A DNA stretch of 64,000 nt from Pantoea agglomerans (GCF_020149765.1 NZ_CP083809.1:1364001-1428000), one strand, 5' to 3'. Numbered from the stretch's first letter, positions 8,437 to 20,176 are shown. Notes: a model not told the origin generated them from the letters alone. A program made the numbers and translations.

Positions 8437-11400
8437 TTAAGTCTCTGCCGTACGTGCGCCTGCGCTGCGCCTGCGCCGCAGCTTATCCATATAGAGATAG
8501 ACCACCGGCGTCGTGTAGAGCGTCAACAGCTGGCTCATAATCAGTCCGCCCGCGATGGTGATGCCGAGCGGCTGGCGCAGCTCCGCGCCGTCGCCGCTGG
8601 TGATTACCAGCGGCAGCGCGCCAAACAGCGCGGCGAGCGTGGTCATCAGAATCGGGCGAAAGCGCAGCAGGCAGGCCTGGAAAATGGCGTCACGCGCACT
8701 CAGATTGCCGCTGCGCTGCGCCTCCAGCGCAAAGTCGACCATCATAATGGCGTTCTTCTTCACGATGCCGATCAGCAGCAAAATGCCGATAAGGGCGATC
8801 AGGCTGAACGGCGTATCGAACAACGTCAGCGCCAGCAGTGCGCCGACCCCGGCCGAGGGCAGCGTCGAGAGAATGGTCAGCGGATGGACATAGCTCTCAT
8901 AGAGTATGCCCAGCACAATATAGACGGCGGCGATGGCGGCGAGCATCAGCCAGATCTGGCTGCCCTGCGACTGCTCAAACACCTGCGCGGTGCCGGCGAA
9001 GCTGCCGCGCACGCTGGCGGGCACGCCGATAGCCGTCATGGTGCGGTCTATCGCCTCAGACGCCTGCGACAGCGAAACGCCCTCCGGCAGGTTGAAGGAG
9101 ATAGTCGAGGCGGCGGAGAGCCCCTCATGGTTAACCGAAAGCGGCGCGTTGGCGGGCTGCCATCGGGCGAACCACGACAGCGGAATCGCCTTGCCGTCGC
9201 TGTTGATCACAAACATCTGCTCCAGCGCGCTGATATCCTGGGTGTAGCGCGGATCGACCTCCATCACCACCTTGTACTGATTCAGCGGCTGATAGATGGT
9301 GGAAATCTGCCGCTGGCCGAAGGCGTTGTTCAGCAGGGCGTTTGCCTCAGAGACGTCGATGCCGAGGCGCGACATGCTTTCGCGATCGTAGATCAGCGCC
9401 ATTTCGCTGCCCTTATCTTGCTGATCGGAGTTCACGTCCGCCAGCTGCGGCAGCGCGGAGAAGGCCTGGCGGATTTTCGGCTCCCACTCGCGCAGCGCGG
9501 CGAGATCGTCAGAGAGCAGGGAATACTGATAGCTGGCGTTCGCCTCGCGGCCGCCGGCGCGCAGATCCTGCACCGCGTTGAGGTAGAGACTGGCGCCAGG
9601 CTCTTTCGCCAGCTTCGTGCGCAGCCGGGCGATAACCGCCTGGGCGTTTTCGCTGCGCTCGGAGAGCGGCTTCAGCGAAATAAACATCGAGCCGCTGTTG
9701 GTGCGCATGCCGCCGGTAAAGCCCACCACGCTCTCGACCGCCGGATCGGCCTTCACTATCACCATAAAATCCTGCAGCTTCTGGCGCATCGCCTGAAAAG
9801 AGATACTCTGGTCGGCGGAAATAAAGCCCATCAGGCGGCCGGTATCCTGCTCCGGCATAAAGGTTTTCGGCACCTGAATAAAGAGCCAGACGGTCAGGGC
9901 GACGGTGCCAAAAAGCAGCAGCAGCACCCAGCGCGCATGATTCAGCACCCAGCCCAGCGAGCGGCCATAACCCTGCTGGATCGCCAGCAGCATCCGGCCT
10001 GCGCCGCGGCGGCGCGGCTGGGCGCGCGGCGCATGCGGCTTCAGCAAATAGGCGCACATCATCGGCGTCAGGGTCAGGGAGATCACCATCGAGATGGCGA
10101 TCGCCACCGACAGCGTAATGGCGAATTCAGAGAAGAAGCGGCCAATCAGCCCGCCGATCATCAGCAGCGGCAAAAAGACGGCGATCAGCGACAGGCTCAT
10201 CGACAGCACGGTAAAGCCCACCTCGCGCACGCCGGTCAGCGCCGCCTGTAGCGGCTTCATGCCCGCCTCGACGTGGCGCGCGATATTCTCCAGCACCACG
10301 ATGGCGTCATCCACCACGAAACCGGTGGCGATGGTCAGCGCCATGAGCGACAGGTTATTCAGGCTAAAGCCGCACAGGTACATCGCGGCGAAGGTGCCGA
10401 TCAGCGACACCGGCACGGCAGCGGCGGGGATCAGCGTGGCGCGACCGGAGCGCAGGAAAACAAACACCACCATAATCACCAGCACCACGGCGATGGTCAG
10501 CGACTGCTCCACCTCATGCAGCGAGGCGCGAATGGTGGGCGAGCGGTCCTGCGCAATCTGCAGGTCGATAGCGGCGGGGATGGTCTGATGCAGCGTCGGC
10601 AGCTCGGCGCGAATGCGATCGACGGTATCGATCACGTTTGCCTCCGGCGTTTTACGCACCAGCAGCAGCACCGCGGGCTTGCCGTCCGCCATCCCGGCGT
10701 TGCGCACGTCCTGCACCGAGTCCTGCACGCTGGCGACGTCGGCCAGCTTCACCGCCGCGCCGTTGCTGTAGTGCACCACCAGCGGCGCATAGTCGCTGGC
10801 GCTTTTCAGCTCGTCATTGGTGCGCAGCTGCCAGCGCTGCTGGCCATCCTCCACCGCGCCCTGCGGACGCCGCTGGTTGGCGTTGGCAATCGCCTCGCGC
10901 ACCGCGTCCAGCGAGACGCCCTGATTAAACAGCGCCTGCGGATTCAGCGCGACGCGCACCGCAGGCAGCGAACTGCCGCCGACGGTGACGTCGCCGACGC
11001 CTTCGATCTGCGACAGCTTCTGCGCCAGCTGGGTCGAGGCGTAGTCGTAGAGCTGGCCGGGATTATAGATATCCGAGGTCAGCGTCATGATCATAATCGG
11101 CGCGTCCGAGGGATTGACCTTGCGCCAGGTAGGGCGGCTCGGCATCCCGGTCGGCAGCAGGCTTTGCGCCGCGTTGATGGCCGCCTGTACGTCGCGCGCC
11201 GCCCCGTTGATATCGCGGTCAAAATCGAGCACCAGGATAATGCGCGTGCTGCCGAGCGAGCTGGTGGAGGTCATTTCGCTGACCCCGGCGATGCGGCCCA
11301 GCGAACGCTCCAGCGGCGTCGCCACCGACGAGGCCATAATCTCCGGCGAGGCGCCCGGCAGCGAGGCGGAAATCACAATTACCGGAAAGTCGACCTGCGG

Positions 11401-11511
11401 CAGCGGGGCGACCGGCAGCAGGCGAAAGCCGAGCGCGCCCGCCAGCGCAATGGCGATGGTGAGCAGCGTCGTCGCTACCGGACGATGGATAAACAGCGCG
11501 AAGAACCTCAC
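8437..11511 (-). CDS. mdtC: RND efflux permease subunit MdtC
   Basis: This 1024-residue RND inner-membrane pump subunit (1025 in E. coli) forms a heterotrimer with MdtB and works with MdtA and TolC to export bile salts, novobiocin and similar compounds. Two sets of RND transmembrane bundles and the proton-relay pair in [10 protein letters not shown] are present. The start is a GTG at 11511 giving [17 protein letters not shown], which aligns with the E. coli N-terminus MKFFALF; no ATG gives a family-like start. The GTG overlaps the mdtB stop by 4 bp (GTGA), so translation is coupled. Confidence 0.95.
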   Translation of the reverse strand: MRFFALFIHRPVATTLLTIAIALAGALGFRLLPVAPLPQVDFPVIVISASLPGASPEIMASSVATPLERSLGRIAGVSEMTSTSSLGSTRIILVLDFDRDINGAARDVQAAINAAQSLLPTGMPSRPTWRKVNPSDAPIMIMTLTSDIYNPGQLYDYASTQLAQKLSQIEGVGDVTVGGSSLPAVRVALNPQALFNQGVSLDAVREAIANANQRRPQGAVEDGQQRWQLRTNDELKSASDYAPLVVHYSNGAAVKLADVASVQDSVQDVRNAGMADGKPAVLLLVRKTPEANVIDTVDRIRAELPTLHQTIPAAIDLQIAQDRSPTIRASLHEVEQSLTIAVVLVIMVVFVFLRSGRATLIPAAAVPVSLIGTFAAMYLCGFSLNNLSLMALTIATGFVVDDAIVVLENIARHVEAGMKPLQAALTGVREVGFTVLSMSLSLIAVFLPLLMIGGLIGRFFSEFAITLSVAIAISMVISLTLTPMMCAYLLKPHAPRAQPRRRGAGRMLLAIQQGYGRSLGWVLNHARWVLLLLFGTVALTVWLFIQVPKTFMPEQDTGRLMGFISADQSISFQAMRQKLQDFMVIVKADPAVESVVGFTGGMRTNSGSMFISLKPLSERSENAQAVIARLRTKLAKEPGASLYLNAVQDLRAGGREANASYQYSLLSDDLAALREWEPKIRQAFSALPQLADVNSDQQDKGSEMALIYDRESMSRLGIDVSEANALLNNAFGQRQISTIYQPLNQYKVVMEVDPRYTQDISALEQMFVINSDGKAIPLSWFARWQPANAPLSVNHEGLSAASTISFNLPEGVSLSQASEAIDRTMTAIGVPASVRGSFAGTAQVFEQSQGSQIWLMLAAIAAVYIVLGILYESYVHPLTILSTLPSAGVGALLALTLFDTPFSLIALIGILLLIGIVKKNAIMMVDFALEAQRSGNLSARDAIFQACLLRFRPILMTTLAALFGALPLVITSGDGAELRQPLGITIAGGLIMSQLLTLYTTPVVYLYMDKLRRRRSAGARTAET

Positions 11512-14500
11512 TGCTGCGCCTCCCGGCCGTGAAAGCGGCGGCGTGCGGCGCGGCCGAGGCGATCGAACAGCAGATAGATCACCGGCGTGGTAAACAGCGT
11601 CAGCACCTGGCTCAGGATCAGCCCGCCCACCATGGCGATGCCGAGCGGGTGGCGCAGCTCCGCGCCGACGCCGGTGCTGAGCATCAGCGGCAGCGCGCCC
11701 AGCAGCGCCGCCAGCGTGGTCATCAGGATCGGACGGAAGCGCAGCAGGCACGCCTGGAAGATGGCGTCATAGGGCGTCATCCCCTGTTCGCGCTCGGCGG
11801 CCAGCGCAAAGTCGATCATCATAATGGCGTTCTTCTTCACGATGCCGATCAGCAGAATAATGCCGATAATGGCGACAATATCCAGCTCGCCGCCGCTCAC
11901 TATCAGCGCCAGCAGCGCGCCGACGCCGGCGGTGGGCAGCGTCGACAAAATAGTGATGGGATGAATAAAGCTCTCATAGAGCACGCCGAGCACGATATAC
12001 ATCGCCACGATGGCCGCGACGATCAGCCAGACGGTGCTGGTGAGCGCCGCCTCGAACGCCAGGGTGCTGCCCTGGAACTGGGTCATCAGTTCGGAAGGCA
12101 TGCCGAGCCGCGCTTCCGCCGCGCTGACCGCTTTCACCGCGTCGCCCAGCGAATAGCCGTCGGCGACGTTAAAAGAGAAGGTCGCCGACGGGAACTGATC
12201 GAGATGGTTAATGCTTAGCGCGCTGTGGCGCTGCTCAACGCTGGCAATGGCGCTAAGCGGCACGCTGCCGCCGTCGGCGCTGGTCAGCCGGATCCCCTCC
12301 AGGCCCGCCAGGCCGGGCGTGGTGCGGTTATCCTGCTCCAGCACCACGCGATACTGGTTCGCCTGGGTGTAGATGGTGGAGATCAGGCGCTGGCCAAAGG
12401 CGTTATAGAGCGCGTTATCGACGTCGGCCATGCTGATGCCGAGGCGGCTGGCGCTGTCGCGATCGACATTGACGTACGCCTCCAGCCCCTGATCCTGCCA
12501 GTCGCTGCTGATGTCGCGCAGTTCAGGCGACTGGCGCAGCGCCTCCAGCAGTTTGGGCACCCAGGTGCCAAGCGATTCCAGCGAGCCGGACTGCAGCGTG
12601 AACTGATAGGGGGTGCGGCTCGCCTGGGTATCAATGGTGAGATCCTGCACCGGCTGCAGCCACAGCGTAACGCCGGGAAGCTGGCTGATCTGCTGCTGCA
12701 GCCGCTGCTGCACCTGCGGAATGCGGTCGTCGCGCTCGCTCAGCGGCTTCAGGTTGATCTGCAGACGCGCGCTGTTGAGAGCGGCGTTGGTGCCGTCGAC
12801 CCCCACGAAAGAGGTGATGCTCTGCACCGCCGGATCCTTCACGATTAGCGAGGCGACGTCGCGCGTGCGCGCCGCCATGCTGGCGTACGAGGCGCTCTGC
12901 GGCGCCTGCAGCGTGCCCTGAATAATCGAGTTATCCTGCTGCGGGAAAAAGCCTTTCGGAATCACGATCCACAGCAGCACGGTCAACAGCAGCGTGCCGA
13001 GCGCCACCGACAGCGTCAGCCAGGGATGCGCCAGCACCTTGCGCAGCCAGCGGCCATATCCGGCGATGACCCGCTCGAAAAAGGCTTCGCTGGCGCGCGA
13101 AAAACGGTTCTGCTTGCGCAGCGACTCGGCGCTGAGCATGCGCGCGCACATCATCGGCGTTAGCGTCAGCGAGACCACGGCGGAGATCAGGATCGCCACC
13201 GCCAGCGTCACGGCGAACTCGCGGAACAGGCGGCCGATCACGTCGCCCATAAACAGCAGCGGGATCAGCACCGCGATCAGCGAAAAGGTGAGCGAGATAA
13301 TGGTGAAGCCGATTTCGCCTGCGCCCTTGAGCGCGGCAGTAAGGGGTTTTTCCCCCTTCTCCAGATAGCGGGTGATGTTTTCAATCACTACGATGGCGTC
13401 GTCCACCACAAAGCCGGTGGCGATCGTCAGCGCCATCAGCGTCAGGTTATTGATAGAGAAGCCGAGGAAGTACATGGCGGCGAAGGTGCCAACCAGCGAC
13501 AGCGGCACGGCGACGGCGGGAATGATTGTCGCCGGCACGTTGCGCAGGAACAGGTAGATAATCATCACCACCAGGCCGATCGCCAGCATCAGCTCATGCT
13601 GGGTATCGGTGACCGAGGCGCGAATATTAGTGGTGCGATCGGTCAGCATCTGCACCTTTACCGACTTCGGCAGCGCGGCGGTGAGCGACGGCAGCAGCGC
13701 GCGGATACTGTCGGCGGTGGCGATAATATTGGCGCCCGGCTGGCGCTGCACGTTAAGCACGATGGCGGCCTCGCGGTTCGCCCAGGCGCCGAGCCAGCGG
13801 TTTTCCGCCCCCTGTTCGATAGTGGCAACATCGCCGAGGCGGACCGGCGCGCCATTTTTATAGCTGACGATCAGCTGACGGTAATCCTCCGCCGATTTCA
13901 TCTGGTCGTTGGCGGAAAGGGTAATCGAGCGCTCCGGGCCGTCGAGGCTGCCTTTCGCCGAGTTGACGTTGGCGCTGCTGATAGCGGTGCGCACCTCTTC
14001 GCTGCTGAGGCCGAGCGCCGCCAGCGCCTGGGCGTTCATCTGCACGCGCACCGCCGGGCGCTGTCCGCCAGAGAGCGTTACCAGCCCGACGCCGGAAACC
14101 TGAGAGATCTTCTGCGCAACGCGCGTCTCCACCATATCCTGCACCTGGGTCAGCGGCATGCTGCTGGTGGTGACCGCCAGCGTCATAATCGGCGGATCGG
14201 CGGGATTGACCTTGCTGTAGACCGGCGGGTTAGGCAGGTCATTAGGCAGCAGGCTGGTGGCGGCGTTAATGGCGGCCTGCACTTCCTGCTCGGCAACGTC
14301 GAGCGGCAGCGTCAGCTGGAACTGCAGGGTGATCACCGATGCGCCGCCGGAGCTTTGCGACGCCATCTGCTTTAGCCCCGACATCTGGCCGAACTGGCGC
14401 TCAAGCGGCGCGGTAATGGCGGAGGTGGTGACGTCCGGGCTGGCGCCGGGATAGAGCGTCACCACCTGGATGGTTGGATAGTCCACTTCCGGCAGCGCCG

Positions 14501-14630
14501 AAACCGGCAGAAACCGGTAGCCGAGGATGCCCGCCAGCAGAATAGCGATCATCAGCAGCGTGGTGGCGACCGGACGTAAAATAAACTGACGCGACGGTCC
14601 GCCGCTGGCGTCAGGAGGCGTAACCTGCAT
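11508..14630 (-). CDS. mdtB: RND efflux permease subunit MdtB
   Basis: This 1040-residue RND permease has exactly the length of E. coli MdtB and pairs with MdtC in a B2C heterotrimer. It shows the RND N-terminus [19 protein letters not shown], the proton-relay aspartates in [10 protein letters not shown] and the second-half motif [14 protein letters not shown]. Its ATG overlaps the mdtA stop (TAATG), and its stop overlaps mdtC, so the three pump genes are read as a unit. Confidence 0.96.
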   Translation of the reverse strand: MQVTPPDASGGPSRQFILRPVATTLLMIAILLAGILGYRFLPVSALPEVDYPTIQVVTLYPGASPDVTTSAITAPLERQFGQMSGLKQMASQSSGGASVITLQFQLTLPLDVAEQEVQAAINAATSLLPNDLPNPPVYSKVNPADPPIMTLAVTTSSMPLTQVQDMVETRVAQKISQVSGVGLVTLSGGQRPAVRVQMNAQALAALGLSSEEVRTAISSANVNSAKGSLDGPERSITLSANDQMKSAEDYRQLIVSYKNGAPVRLGDVATIEQGAENRWLGAWANREAAIVLNVQRQPGANIIATADSIRALLPSLTAALPKSVKVQMLTDRTTNIRASVTDTQHELMLAIGLVVMIIYLFLRNVPATIIPAVAVPLSLVGTFAAMYFLGFSINNLTLMALTIATGFVVDDAIVVIENITRYLEKGEKPLTAALKGAGEIGFTIISLTFSLIAVLIPLLFMGDVIGRLFREFAVTLAVAILISAVVSLTLTPMMCARMLSAESLRKQNRFSRASEAFFERVIAGYGRWLRKVLAHPWLTLSVALGTLLLTVLLWIVIPKGFFPQQDNSIIQGTLQAPQSASYASMAARTRDVASLIVKDPAVQSITSFVGVDGTNAALNSARLQINLKPLSERDDRIPQVQQRLQQQISQLPGVTLWLQPVQDLTIDTQASRTPYQFTLQSGSLESLGTWVPKLLEALRQSPELRDISSDWQDQGLEAYVNVDRDSASRLGISMADVDNALYNAFGQRLISTIYTQANQYRVVLEQDNRTTPGLAGLEGIRLTSADGGSVPLSAIASVEQRHSALSINHLDQFPSATFSFNVADGYSLGDAVKAVSAAEARLGMPSELMTQFQGSTLAFEAALTSTVWLIVAAIVAMYIVLGVLYESFIHPITILSTLPTAGVGALLALIVSGGELDIVAIIGIILLIGIVKKNAIMMIDFALAAEREQGMTPYDAIFQACLLRFRPILMTTLAALLGALPLMLSTGVGAELRHPLGIAMVGGLILSQVLTLFTTPVIYLLFDRLGRAARRRFHGREAQQ

Positions 14631-15853
14631 TACTCGCGCGCTCCTTTTGCCGGTTGCGCCGCGCGGCTGCTTTTCAGCGCGGTGCTCTGCGGCGCAACGA
14701 CCTCAACCTTCGCCCCTTCCGTCAGGCGATCCAGCCCGTCGGTGACCACGCGTTCGCCCGCGCTCAGGCCGGCGTTAATCACCACCTGATGGCTGTCCTG
14801 CAGGCCAGGGGTGACGCTTTTCTTGCTCACCTTATTGTCGCTGTTCACCACCCAGACAAAGTGGCCTTCATTGCCCATCTGCAGCGCGGCGGTCGGAATA
14901 ACGATGGCGTCCTGCAGGGTATTGACCTTCAGCCGCGCGTTAACGAACTGGTTAGGAAAGAGTTTGTCATCCTGATTGTCGAAGCGCGCCTTCATCTTGA
15001 TGGTGCCGGTGGTGGCGTCGATCTGGTTGTCGATGCTGAGCAGCGCGCCCTGGGTCAGCAGCGTCTGGTTGCTGCGATCCCAGGCCTCGACCACCAGCGG
15101 CTGGCCGCTTTTTTGCGCCTGCATAATCTCGGGCAGATAATTTTCCGCCAGGCTGAAGAGCACGTCGATGGGATGGGTCTGGGTGATCACCACCAGACCG
15201 TTGGTATCGCCGCTGGTGATGTAGTTACCGACATCCACCTGCTTCAGGCCGACGCGACCCGCTATCGGCGACGTAATGCTGCTGTAGGTCAGATTGAGCT
15301 GGGCGCTGGCGACGCTGCCTTCGTCCGCCTTAATGGTGCCCAGGGTTTCGCTCACCAGCGAACGCTGGGTATCCAGCTCCTGCTGCGACACCAGCGAGGT
15401 TTTCGCCAGCTTTTCAAAGCGCGCCAGGTCGCGGCGGGCGTTCGCCAGCGTCGCCTGATCTTTCGCCAGCTGGCCCTGCGCCTGAGTTAACGCTACCTGA
15501 TAAGGCCGGGGATCGATCTCCGCCAGCAGCTGGCCCGCTTTGACCTGCTCGCCTTCCTGAAAATGGATCGCCATCAGCTCGCCATCAACGCGGCTGCGCA
15601 CCGTCACGGTGCTGGCGGCGGTGACGGTGCCGAGCCCGCTTAAAAAGTGCGGCACGCTCTGGCTGACGGCGGTGGCGGCCTGCACCGGGGCCGGCGGGGC
15701 GCCTGCGCCCCCTTTGCCGCGCTGCGGTCGGGTTGACGCCTGAGGGTCGGCGTCAGGCTGCGCCGGATGGTGCCACCAGTAGTAGCCGCCTGCGGCGGCA
15801 GCCAGCAGGGCCAGCAGCAGCAGGCTATTTTTCAACAAGGAAGGTCGGTTCAT
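14630..15853 (-). CDS. mdtA: Membrane fusion protein MdtA
   Basis: This 407-residue periplasmic adaptor (415 in E. coli) links MdtBC to TolC. It has an N-terminal membrane anchor (residues about 9-25), a proline- and glycine-rich linker, a barrel-sandwich/lipoyl segment ([20 protein letters not shown]), an alpha-helical hairpin ([19 protein letters not shown]) and beta-barrel segments. The ATG at 15853 was preferred because it puts the hydrophobic anchor at the N-terminus, and GGAG lies upstream; an upstream in-frame ATG at 15919 would add 22 atypical residues. It is the first gene of the mdtABCD-baeSR operon. Confidence 0.93.
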   Translation of the reverse strand: MNRPSLLKNSLLLLALLAAAAGGYYWWHHPAQPDADPQASTRPQRGKGGAGAPPAPVQAATAVSQSVPHFLSGLGTVTAASTVTVRSRVDGELMAIHFQEGEQVKAGQLLAEIDPRPYQVALTQAQGQLAKDQATLANARRDLARFEKLAKTSLVSQQELDTQRSLVSETLGTIKADEGSVASAQLNLTYSSITSPIAGRVGLKQVDVGNYITSGDTNGLVVITQTHPIDVLFSLAENYLPEIMQAQKSGQPLVVEAWDRSNQTLLTQGALLSIDNQIDATTGTIKMKARFDNQDDKLFPNQFVNARLKVNTLQDAIVIPTAALQMGNEGHFVWVVNSDNKVSKKSVTPGLQDSHQVVINAGLSAGERVVTDGLDRLTEGAKVEVVAPQSTALKSSRAAQPAKGARE

Positions 15854-15972
15854 CTTATCGGTTGCTCTCCAGCAGTGTCGAAATCCCCAAAACGCAGGCT
15901 GAAACGCGGCAGCCTGCAAATAGCAGAGTGTAGACCCGCAACGCGGGCAGAAGTTGAAGGAATTAAGGATAT

Positions 15973-16003
15973 CTGTCAGACCGACGTAAGTATCCCTGTC
16001 AGA
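15973..16003. promoter_or_regulatory. Paired 8-bp direct repeat between divergent mdtA and the reductase gene
   Basis: CTGTCAGA occurs twice, at 15973-15980 and 15996-16003, spaced 23 bp apart. The first copy extends to the palindrome TCTGTCAGA. The pair stands 120-150 bp upstream of mdtA and about 90 bp upstream of the reductase. It looks like a binding site for a dimeric regulator, possibly BaeR, but no match to a known BaeR box was seen. Confidence 0.35.
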
Positions 16004-16091
16004 ACAAACTTATCGAGGAATTACGCATAAGGAGTGGTTTTTGCTTTTGCTATGCTGTTAAGCAGGGCATTTCTTACAGAAGGAGAAAATG

Positions 16092-17051
16092 ATGAGTCAG
16101 GTTGAAACCCGCCAGCTCGGCGATACCGGTATTCAGGTGCCGCTGCTGACCTTCGGCGGCAACGTCTTCGGCTGGACGCTGGATGAGGCGAACTCTTTTT
16201 CCTTGCTCGATGCGCTGGTGGAGAAAGGGCTGTGGTTTATCGATACCGCCGACGTCTACTCGCGCTGGGCGCCGGGCAATAAAGGCGGCGAGTCTGAGAC
16301 CATTATCGGCAACTGGCTGAAAAAGAGCGGCAAACGCGACCGCATCGTGCTGGCGACCAAGGTCGGCATGGCGCTTTCGCCGGAGAAAACCGGCCTGAAG
16401 CCGCAGTATATTCGTCAGGCGGTAGAGGATTCGCTGCGCCGTCTGCAAACCGACTATATCGATCTCTACCAGGCGCACCGCGACGATACCGATACGCCGC
16501 TGGCGGAAACCCTCGCGGCGTTTGATTCGCTGATCAAAGAGGGCAAGGTGCGCGCCATTGGAGCCTCCAACTACAGCGCGCCGCGCCTGCAGGAGGCGCT
16601 GAAGATCAGCGAGGAGCAGGGCCTGGCGCACTACGCCACCCTGCAGCCCGAGTACAACCTTTACGATCGCGAAGGCTACGAGTCGGCGCTGGAGGCGGTG
16701 GCGACCCGGCATGGGCTGGGGGTGATTAACTACTATTCGCTGGCGAGCGGATTCCTGAGCGGCAAATATCGCAGCGCAGCGGACGCCAGCAAAAGCGCGC
16801 GCGGGCAGGGCGTGGTGGAGAAGTATCTCAATCCGCGCGGCCTGAAGATCCTGGCGGCGCTGGATGAGATCGCCCTGGCGCGCGGCGTGACCCCGACCCA
16901 GGTGGCGCTGGCGTGGCAGATTGCCCGACCCAGCATTACCGCGCCGATTGTCAGCGCCACGTCGCTCGCCCAGCTCGACGATCTGATCGGCGCAACGCAG
17001 CTGCGCCTGACGCCGGAAGAGAGTGAAAAGCTGACCCAGGCCAGCCGCTAA
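16092..17051 (+). CDS. Aldo/keto reductase
   Basis: This 319-residue NADPH-dependent oxidoreductase of the aldo/keto reductase superfamily reduces carbonyls; the physiological substrate is unknown. It has the catalytic Asp and Tyr in FIDTADVYSRW (residues about 51-61), the lysine in VLATKVGM and the histidine in LYQAHRDD, and the C-terminal cofactor segment IVSATSLAQLDDL. Two ATGs stand side by side (16089 and 16092) after AAGGAG; the second has the better spacing. It is transcribed divergently from mdtA and ends in its own terminator. Confidence 0.88.
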   Translation: MSQVETRQLGDTGIQVPLLTFGGNVFGWTLDEANSFSLLDALVEKGLWFIDTADVYSRWAPGNKGGESETIIGNWLKKSGKRDRIVLATKVGMALSPEKTGLKPQYIRQAVEDSLRRLQTDYIDLYQAHRDDTDTPLAETLAAFDSLIKEGKVRAIGASNYSAPRLQEALKISEEQGLAHYATLQPEYNLYDREGYESALEAVATRHGLGVINYYSLASGFLSGKYRSAADASKSARGQGVVEKYLNPRGLKILAALDEIALARGVTPTQVALAWQIARPSITAPIVSATSLAQLDDLIGATQLRLTPEESEKLTQASR

Positions 17052-17058
17052 TCCCGCC

Positions 17059-17089
17059 AGACGGGGCGTTAGCGCCTCGTCTTTAATTT
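17059..17089 (+). terminator. Intrinsic terminator of the aldo/keto reductase gene
   Basis: AGACGGGGCG and CGCCTCGTCT form a 10-bp stem with one G-T pair and a TTAG loop, followed by TTAATTT, 8 bp after the stop codon. Confidence 0.75.
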
Positions 17090-17263
17090 GCGTGCCATAT
17101 AGTGCGTTAATTCCAGCCGCGTTTCTGTTCAGCGATTCCCTTCACAATTGTTCGAAGAAACTGTCTCTTTGCCTATTCGTGCGCACATTTTTACAAAAGT
17201 TGAACTTTTTGCAGCACTATTCTCTGCGTGGAAATAACCTCCATCCAGATAAGAAGAACGATT

Positions 17264-18604
17264 ATGAACACAAATAAAGCAGTGCAACGCTTCCCGCTGC
17301 GCCGAGTGGCGGCCGGCTCCCTGATGTTTGCCATGCTGAGCGCCTCTGCTGTGGCCGCAGACGCTTTCAGCTATGACTCGCCTTATATGTTCGGCGACTG
17401 GGGCGGTTCGCGAACGCAGCTGGAAAATGACGGCGTTAAATTTGACGTTAATTACACCATGGAAAGCGCATCGAACCTCGGCGGCGGCGCCGATACTAAC
17501 ACCTCTATGCGCTACAGCGATCAGTGGGCGTTCGGTGCCAATCTCGATCTGGAAAAGCTGCTGGGCTGGCAGGATACGCAGTTCCAGGCGACCATCACCA
17601 ACCGCGACGGGCGTAATATTTCCGATCAGGTGGCCGATCGTCGCACCGGCATGCTCTCTTCGGTGCAGGAAGTGTACGGACGCGGGCAGACCTGGCGTCT
17701 GACGCAGTTCTGGCTGAGCAAAGGGTTGTTTGACGACGTCGTCAACCTGAAAGCGGGTCGCGTGACCGTGGGCGAAGATTTCGATAACTTCGACAGCAAG
17801 TTCCAGAACCTGGCGTTCGGCAGCGGCCAGGCGGGTAACTGGCGCGGCGACCGCTGGTTTAACTGGCCGGTATCGCAGTGGGGCGGCCGCGTGAAGCTCA
17901 ATATCACGCCGGAAGTCTTCTTCCAGGTCGGCTTCTATAACCAGAACCGCGCTAACTACGATCGCGGCGACGGTTTCCGTCTTGATACCAGCAACTCCGA
18001 GGGCAACCTGGTGCCGGTGGAACTGGGCTGGAAGCCGACGCTGGGCCCGGACAAACTGCCGGGTAACTACCGCATCGGCTATTACTATTCGTCCGCCAAC
18101 GGCGACGTTTACGGCAGCTGGCGCGACGGTGCCTATCAGGATAAAGATCACGCCTACGGCGGCTACGTGCTGTTACAGCAGTAGCTGACCGCGCAGGGCG
18201 GCGACGCCAGCCGCGGCATCGGCGTGTCGGTGCAGGCGGTGATGAACGATCACAAAACGTCGAAGACCGACAACTATCAGTCGATCGCCTTTACCTGGGC
18301 GGGGCCATTTGATGCGCGCCCTGAAGATGAGATCGGCATTGCCGCGGCGCGTATTCACGTTAACAGCGACTACACCCGCGCGCAGCGTCAGCAGAACGCC
18401 GCCAACGGCGAAACGGACTTTAACAGCCCGACCTATCTGCCGATTCAGGATGGTTCGGAATATAACTACGAGCTTTACTACAACGTGAAGCTGGCGAAAT
18501 GGCTGCAGGTGCGTCCGAACGTGCAGTATATCGTGGCGCCGGGTGCGGTAAGCGAAGTGAAAGACGCCTTTGTCGGCGGCATCAGCGCCAATATCAACTT
18601 CTGA
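17264..18604 (+). pseudogene. oprB: OprB-family carbohydrate porin interrupted by an in-frame amber codon
   Basis: The gene encodes an outer-membrane carbohydrate-selective porin (OprB family). It has a signal peptide to about residue 31 (SASAVAADAF), then SPYMFGDWGGSRTQL, typical of OprB, and ends with a strand finishing in phenylalanine (GGISANINF), the usual C-terminal residue of outer-membrane barrels. A TAG at 18182-18184 stops it after 306 codons. The same frame then continues without interruption to a TGA at 18602-18604 and encodes the missing barrel strands (LTAQGGDASRG onward, 140 residues). The total of about 446 residues suits the family. A single C-to-T change of a CAG would create the stop. 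It could be a recent null allele, a sequencing error, or readthrough in an amber-suppressing strain. Confidence 0.85.
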
Positions 18605-18611
18605 TAGCGCA

Positions 18612-18639
18612 GCGGCCTGAGGCTGACGCCTCAGGCCGC
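18612..18639. repeat. Perfect 12-bp inverted repeat after the porin gene
   Basis: GCGGCCTGAGGC and GCCTCAGGCCGC flank a 4-nt loop, 8 bp after the porin stop. No T tract follows, so it may protect the mRNA 3' end or act with the terminator at 18728 rather than terminate alone. Confidence 0.6.
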
Positions 18640-18727
18640 ACAGAACATGGCATGGCGCAAAGCCCGCCGCGACCGGGACAAAACGCCGGGCGCGTTTTTG
18701 CTCAACGCGGCGCCTTGCCCCTTTACG

Positions 18728-18762
18728 GACGCACCTCAGAGATGAGGTGCGTCTTTTCTTTT
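18728..18762 (+). terminator. Intrinsic terminator downstream of the porin
   Basis: GACGCACCTCA/TGAGGTGCGTC is a perfect 11-bp stem with a GAGA loop, followed by TTTTCTTTT. It ends the plus-strand transcript and abuts the convergent yegD stop codon. Confidence 0.88.
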
Positions 18763-20113
18763 AGCGAAACATGACCTCTGCCCAGCGCGCCAGACCGGCC
18801 GTAACCGAGCCGAAGTCATCGCCGCTGGCGATGGGCGTCTCCGGCAGCGCCTGCTGTAGCGCGGCGCGCAGCACCGGCGAACGCGCGCTGCCGCCCGTCA
18901 GATAGATCACCTCGGGTTTTGCGTCGCAGCTGGCGAGCGCCAGATGCACCTGCTCCAGAATACGCTCCAGCGGCTGATTAATCGCCTCCTGCAGCATACC
19001 GTCGCTGATGGCGGCCTGCATCTGCGGCGCGATAAAGTCGAGGCTGGCGTCGAAAGCGGCGCGATCGGAAAGGGCGATCTTGCTCTCCTCCGCCGCGCGC
19101 ACCAGACGATAGCCGAGCTTCTGCTGCCAGACTTTCAGCAGATGCGCCACCTGTTCGCTCTGTTCCGCGTCGCGCACCAGATCGCGCAGCAGCTTGCCGC
19201 AGGCGGCGGAGTAAAACTCGCTCTGCGCCGGTACGTCATTAATCGCCACCGCGTTCCACCACGGCAGCGCGGGCAGGGCGGTGCCTTTCTGCGTCCGGCC
19301 GCCGAGGCCGAGCAGCGGCATCAGGGTTTTAAACGCCAGCATAATATCGAGATCGTTGCCGCCCACGCGGCAGCCGCTGTGGCCGAGCAGGCTCTCGCGG
19401 CGGTCTGACAGCTTGCGCCACTCCGGCCCCATCAGCAGCATCGAGCAGTCGGTGGTACCGCCGCCGATATCCACTACCAGCACGCGCGTCTCTTTGTCCA
19501 GCGTCGCTTCGAAATCGAGTCCCGCCGCCACCGGCTCGAACTGAAACTCCACGTCACGGAAACCGGCGCGCTTCGCGGCGCGCAGCAGAATGCCCTGCGC
19601 CTGGGCGTTAGCGTCATCGCCGCCGAGCCCCTGAAAGTTAATGGGACGGCCAATAACCGCCTGATCGATCGCCGCGTCGAGCTGCGCTTCGCCCTGTTCG
19701 CGGATATGGCGCATCATGGCGCACACCAGGTCTTCAAACAGCGCGATCTGCTGCGGCTTCAGGCCGCTGGCACCGAGAAAGGATTTGGGGGATTTAACGA
19801 ACCAGGTCTCTTCCGGGTCGGTCATATAGTGCTGCAGCGCGCTCAGGCCGAACTGCACGCTGGTGGCTGACACCTCGATATCCTCTTCGCGGTTGTAGCG
19901 CAGCGCGCGCTGCAGCAGCGCGGTGGTCTCCGCGTCCGGGGTCGCGACCTGATGGTGGCGATAGAGCCATTCGCTCACCGCTTCGCGCGTGGGTGCGGCA
20001 ATCATCGACGGCAGCAGGCGCTGACCCTTCTCCAGCGTCAGCAGACGCGGTGTGTGATTTTCGCACACCGCAATGGAACAGTTCGCCGTACCGTAATCGA
20101 AACCAATGAACAT
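18761..20113 (-). CDS. yegD: Hsp70-family protein YegD
   Basis: This 450-residue actin-fold ATPase is a divergent DnaK relative without a substrate-binding domain, the same length as E. coli YegD. The phosphate-1 loop (GFDYGTANCSIAV, residues 4-16), the phosphate-2 motif (DIGGGTTDC, near 211-219) and the adenosine motif (YLTGGSARSPV, near 415) are present. Its cellular role is unknown. A strong GGGAGGGG precedes the ATG. In E. coli alkA separates yegD from the yegE locus; here the gap is 63 bp and alkA is absent. Confidence 0.92.
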   Translation of the reverse strand: MFIGFDYGTANCSIAVCENHTPRLLTLEKGQRLLPSMIAAPTREAVSEWLYRHHQVATPDAETTALLQRALRYNREEDIEVSATSVQFGLSALQHYMTDPEETWFVKSPKSFLGASGLKPQQIALFEDLVCAMMRHIREQGEAQLDAAIDQAVIGRPINFQGLGGDDANAQAQGILLRAAKRAGFRDVEFQFEPVAAGLDFEATLDKETRVLVVDIGGGTTDCSMLLMGPEWRKLSDRRESLLGHSGCRVGGNDLDIMLAFKTLMPLLGLGGRTQKGTALPALPWWNAVAINDVPAQSEFYSAACGKLLRDLVRDAEQSEQVAHLLKVWQQKLGYRLVRAAEESKIALSDRAAFDASLDFIAPQMQAAISDGMLQEAINQPLERILEQVHLALASCDAKPEVIYLTGGSARSPVLRAALQQALPETPIASGDDFGSVTAGLARWAEVMFR

Positions 20114-20176
20114 CTGATGCCCCTCCCGGAAAAAAGGGGGCGACTTTAGCGCAGCTGGGCGGGGCTGGCAAGCGGC

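Noticed and set aside
7142..11532. Long plus-strand open frames opposite mdtD, mdtC and mdtB
   Set aside because: Low-complexity His/Gln/Arg-rich translations opposite well-conserved transporter genes; antisense artefacts.
18224..18604. Separate small gene downstream of the porin
   Set aside because: It is in the same frame as the porin, has no ribosome site, and encodes the rest of the barrel; treated as part of the interrupted gene.
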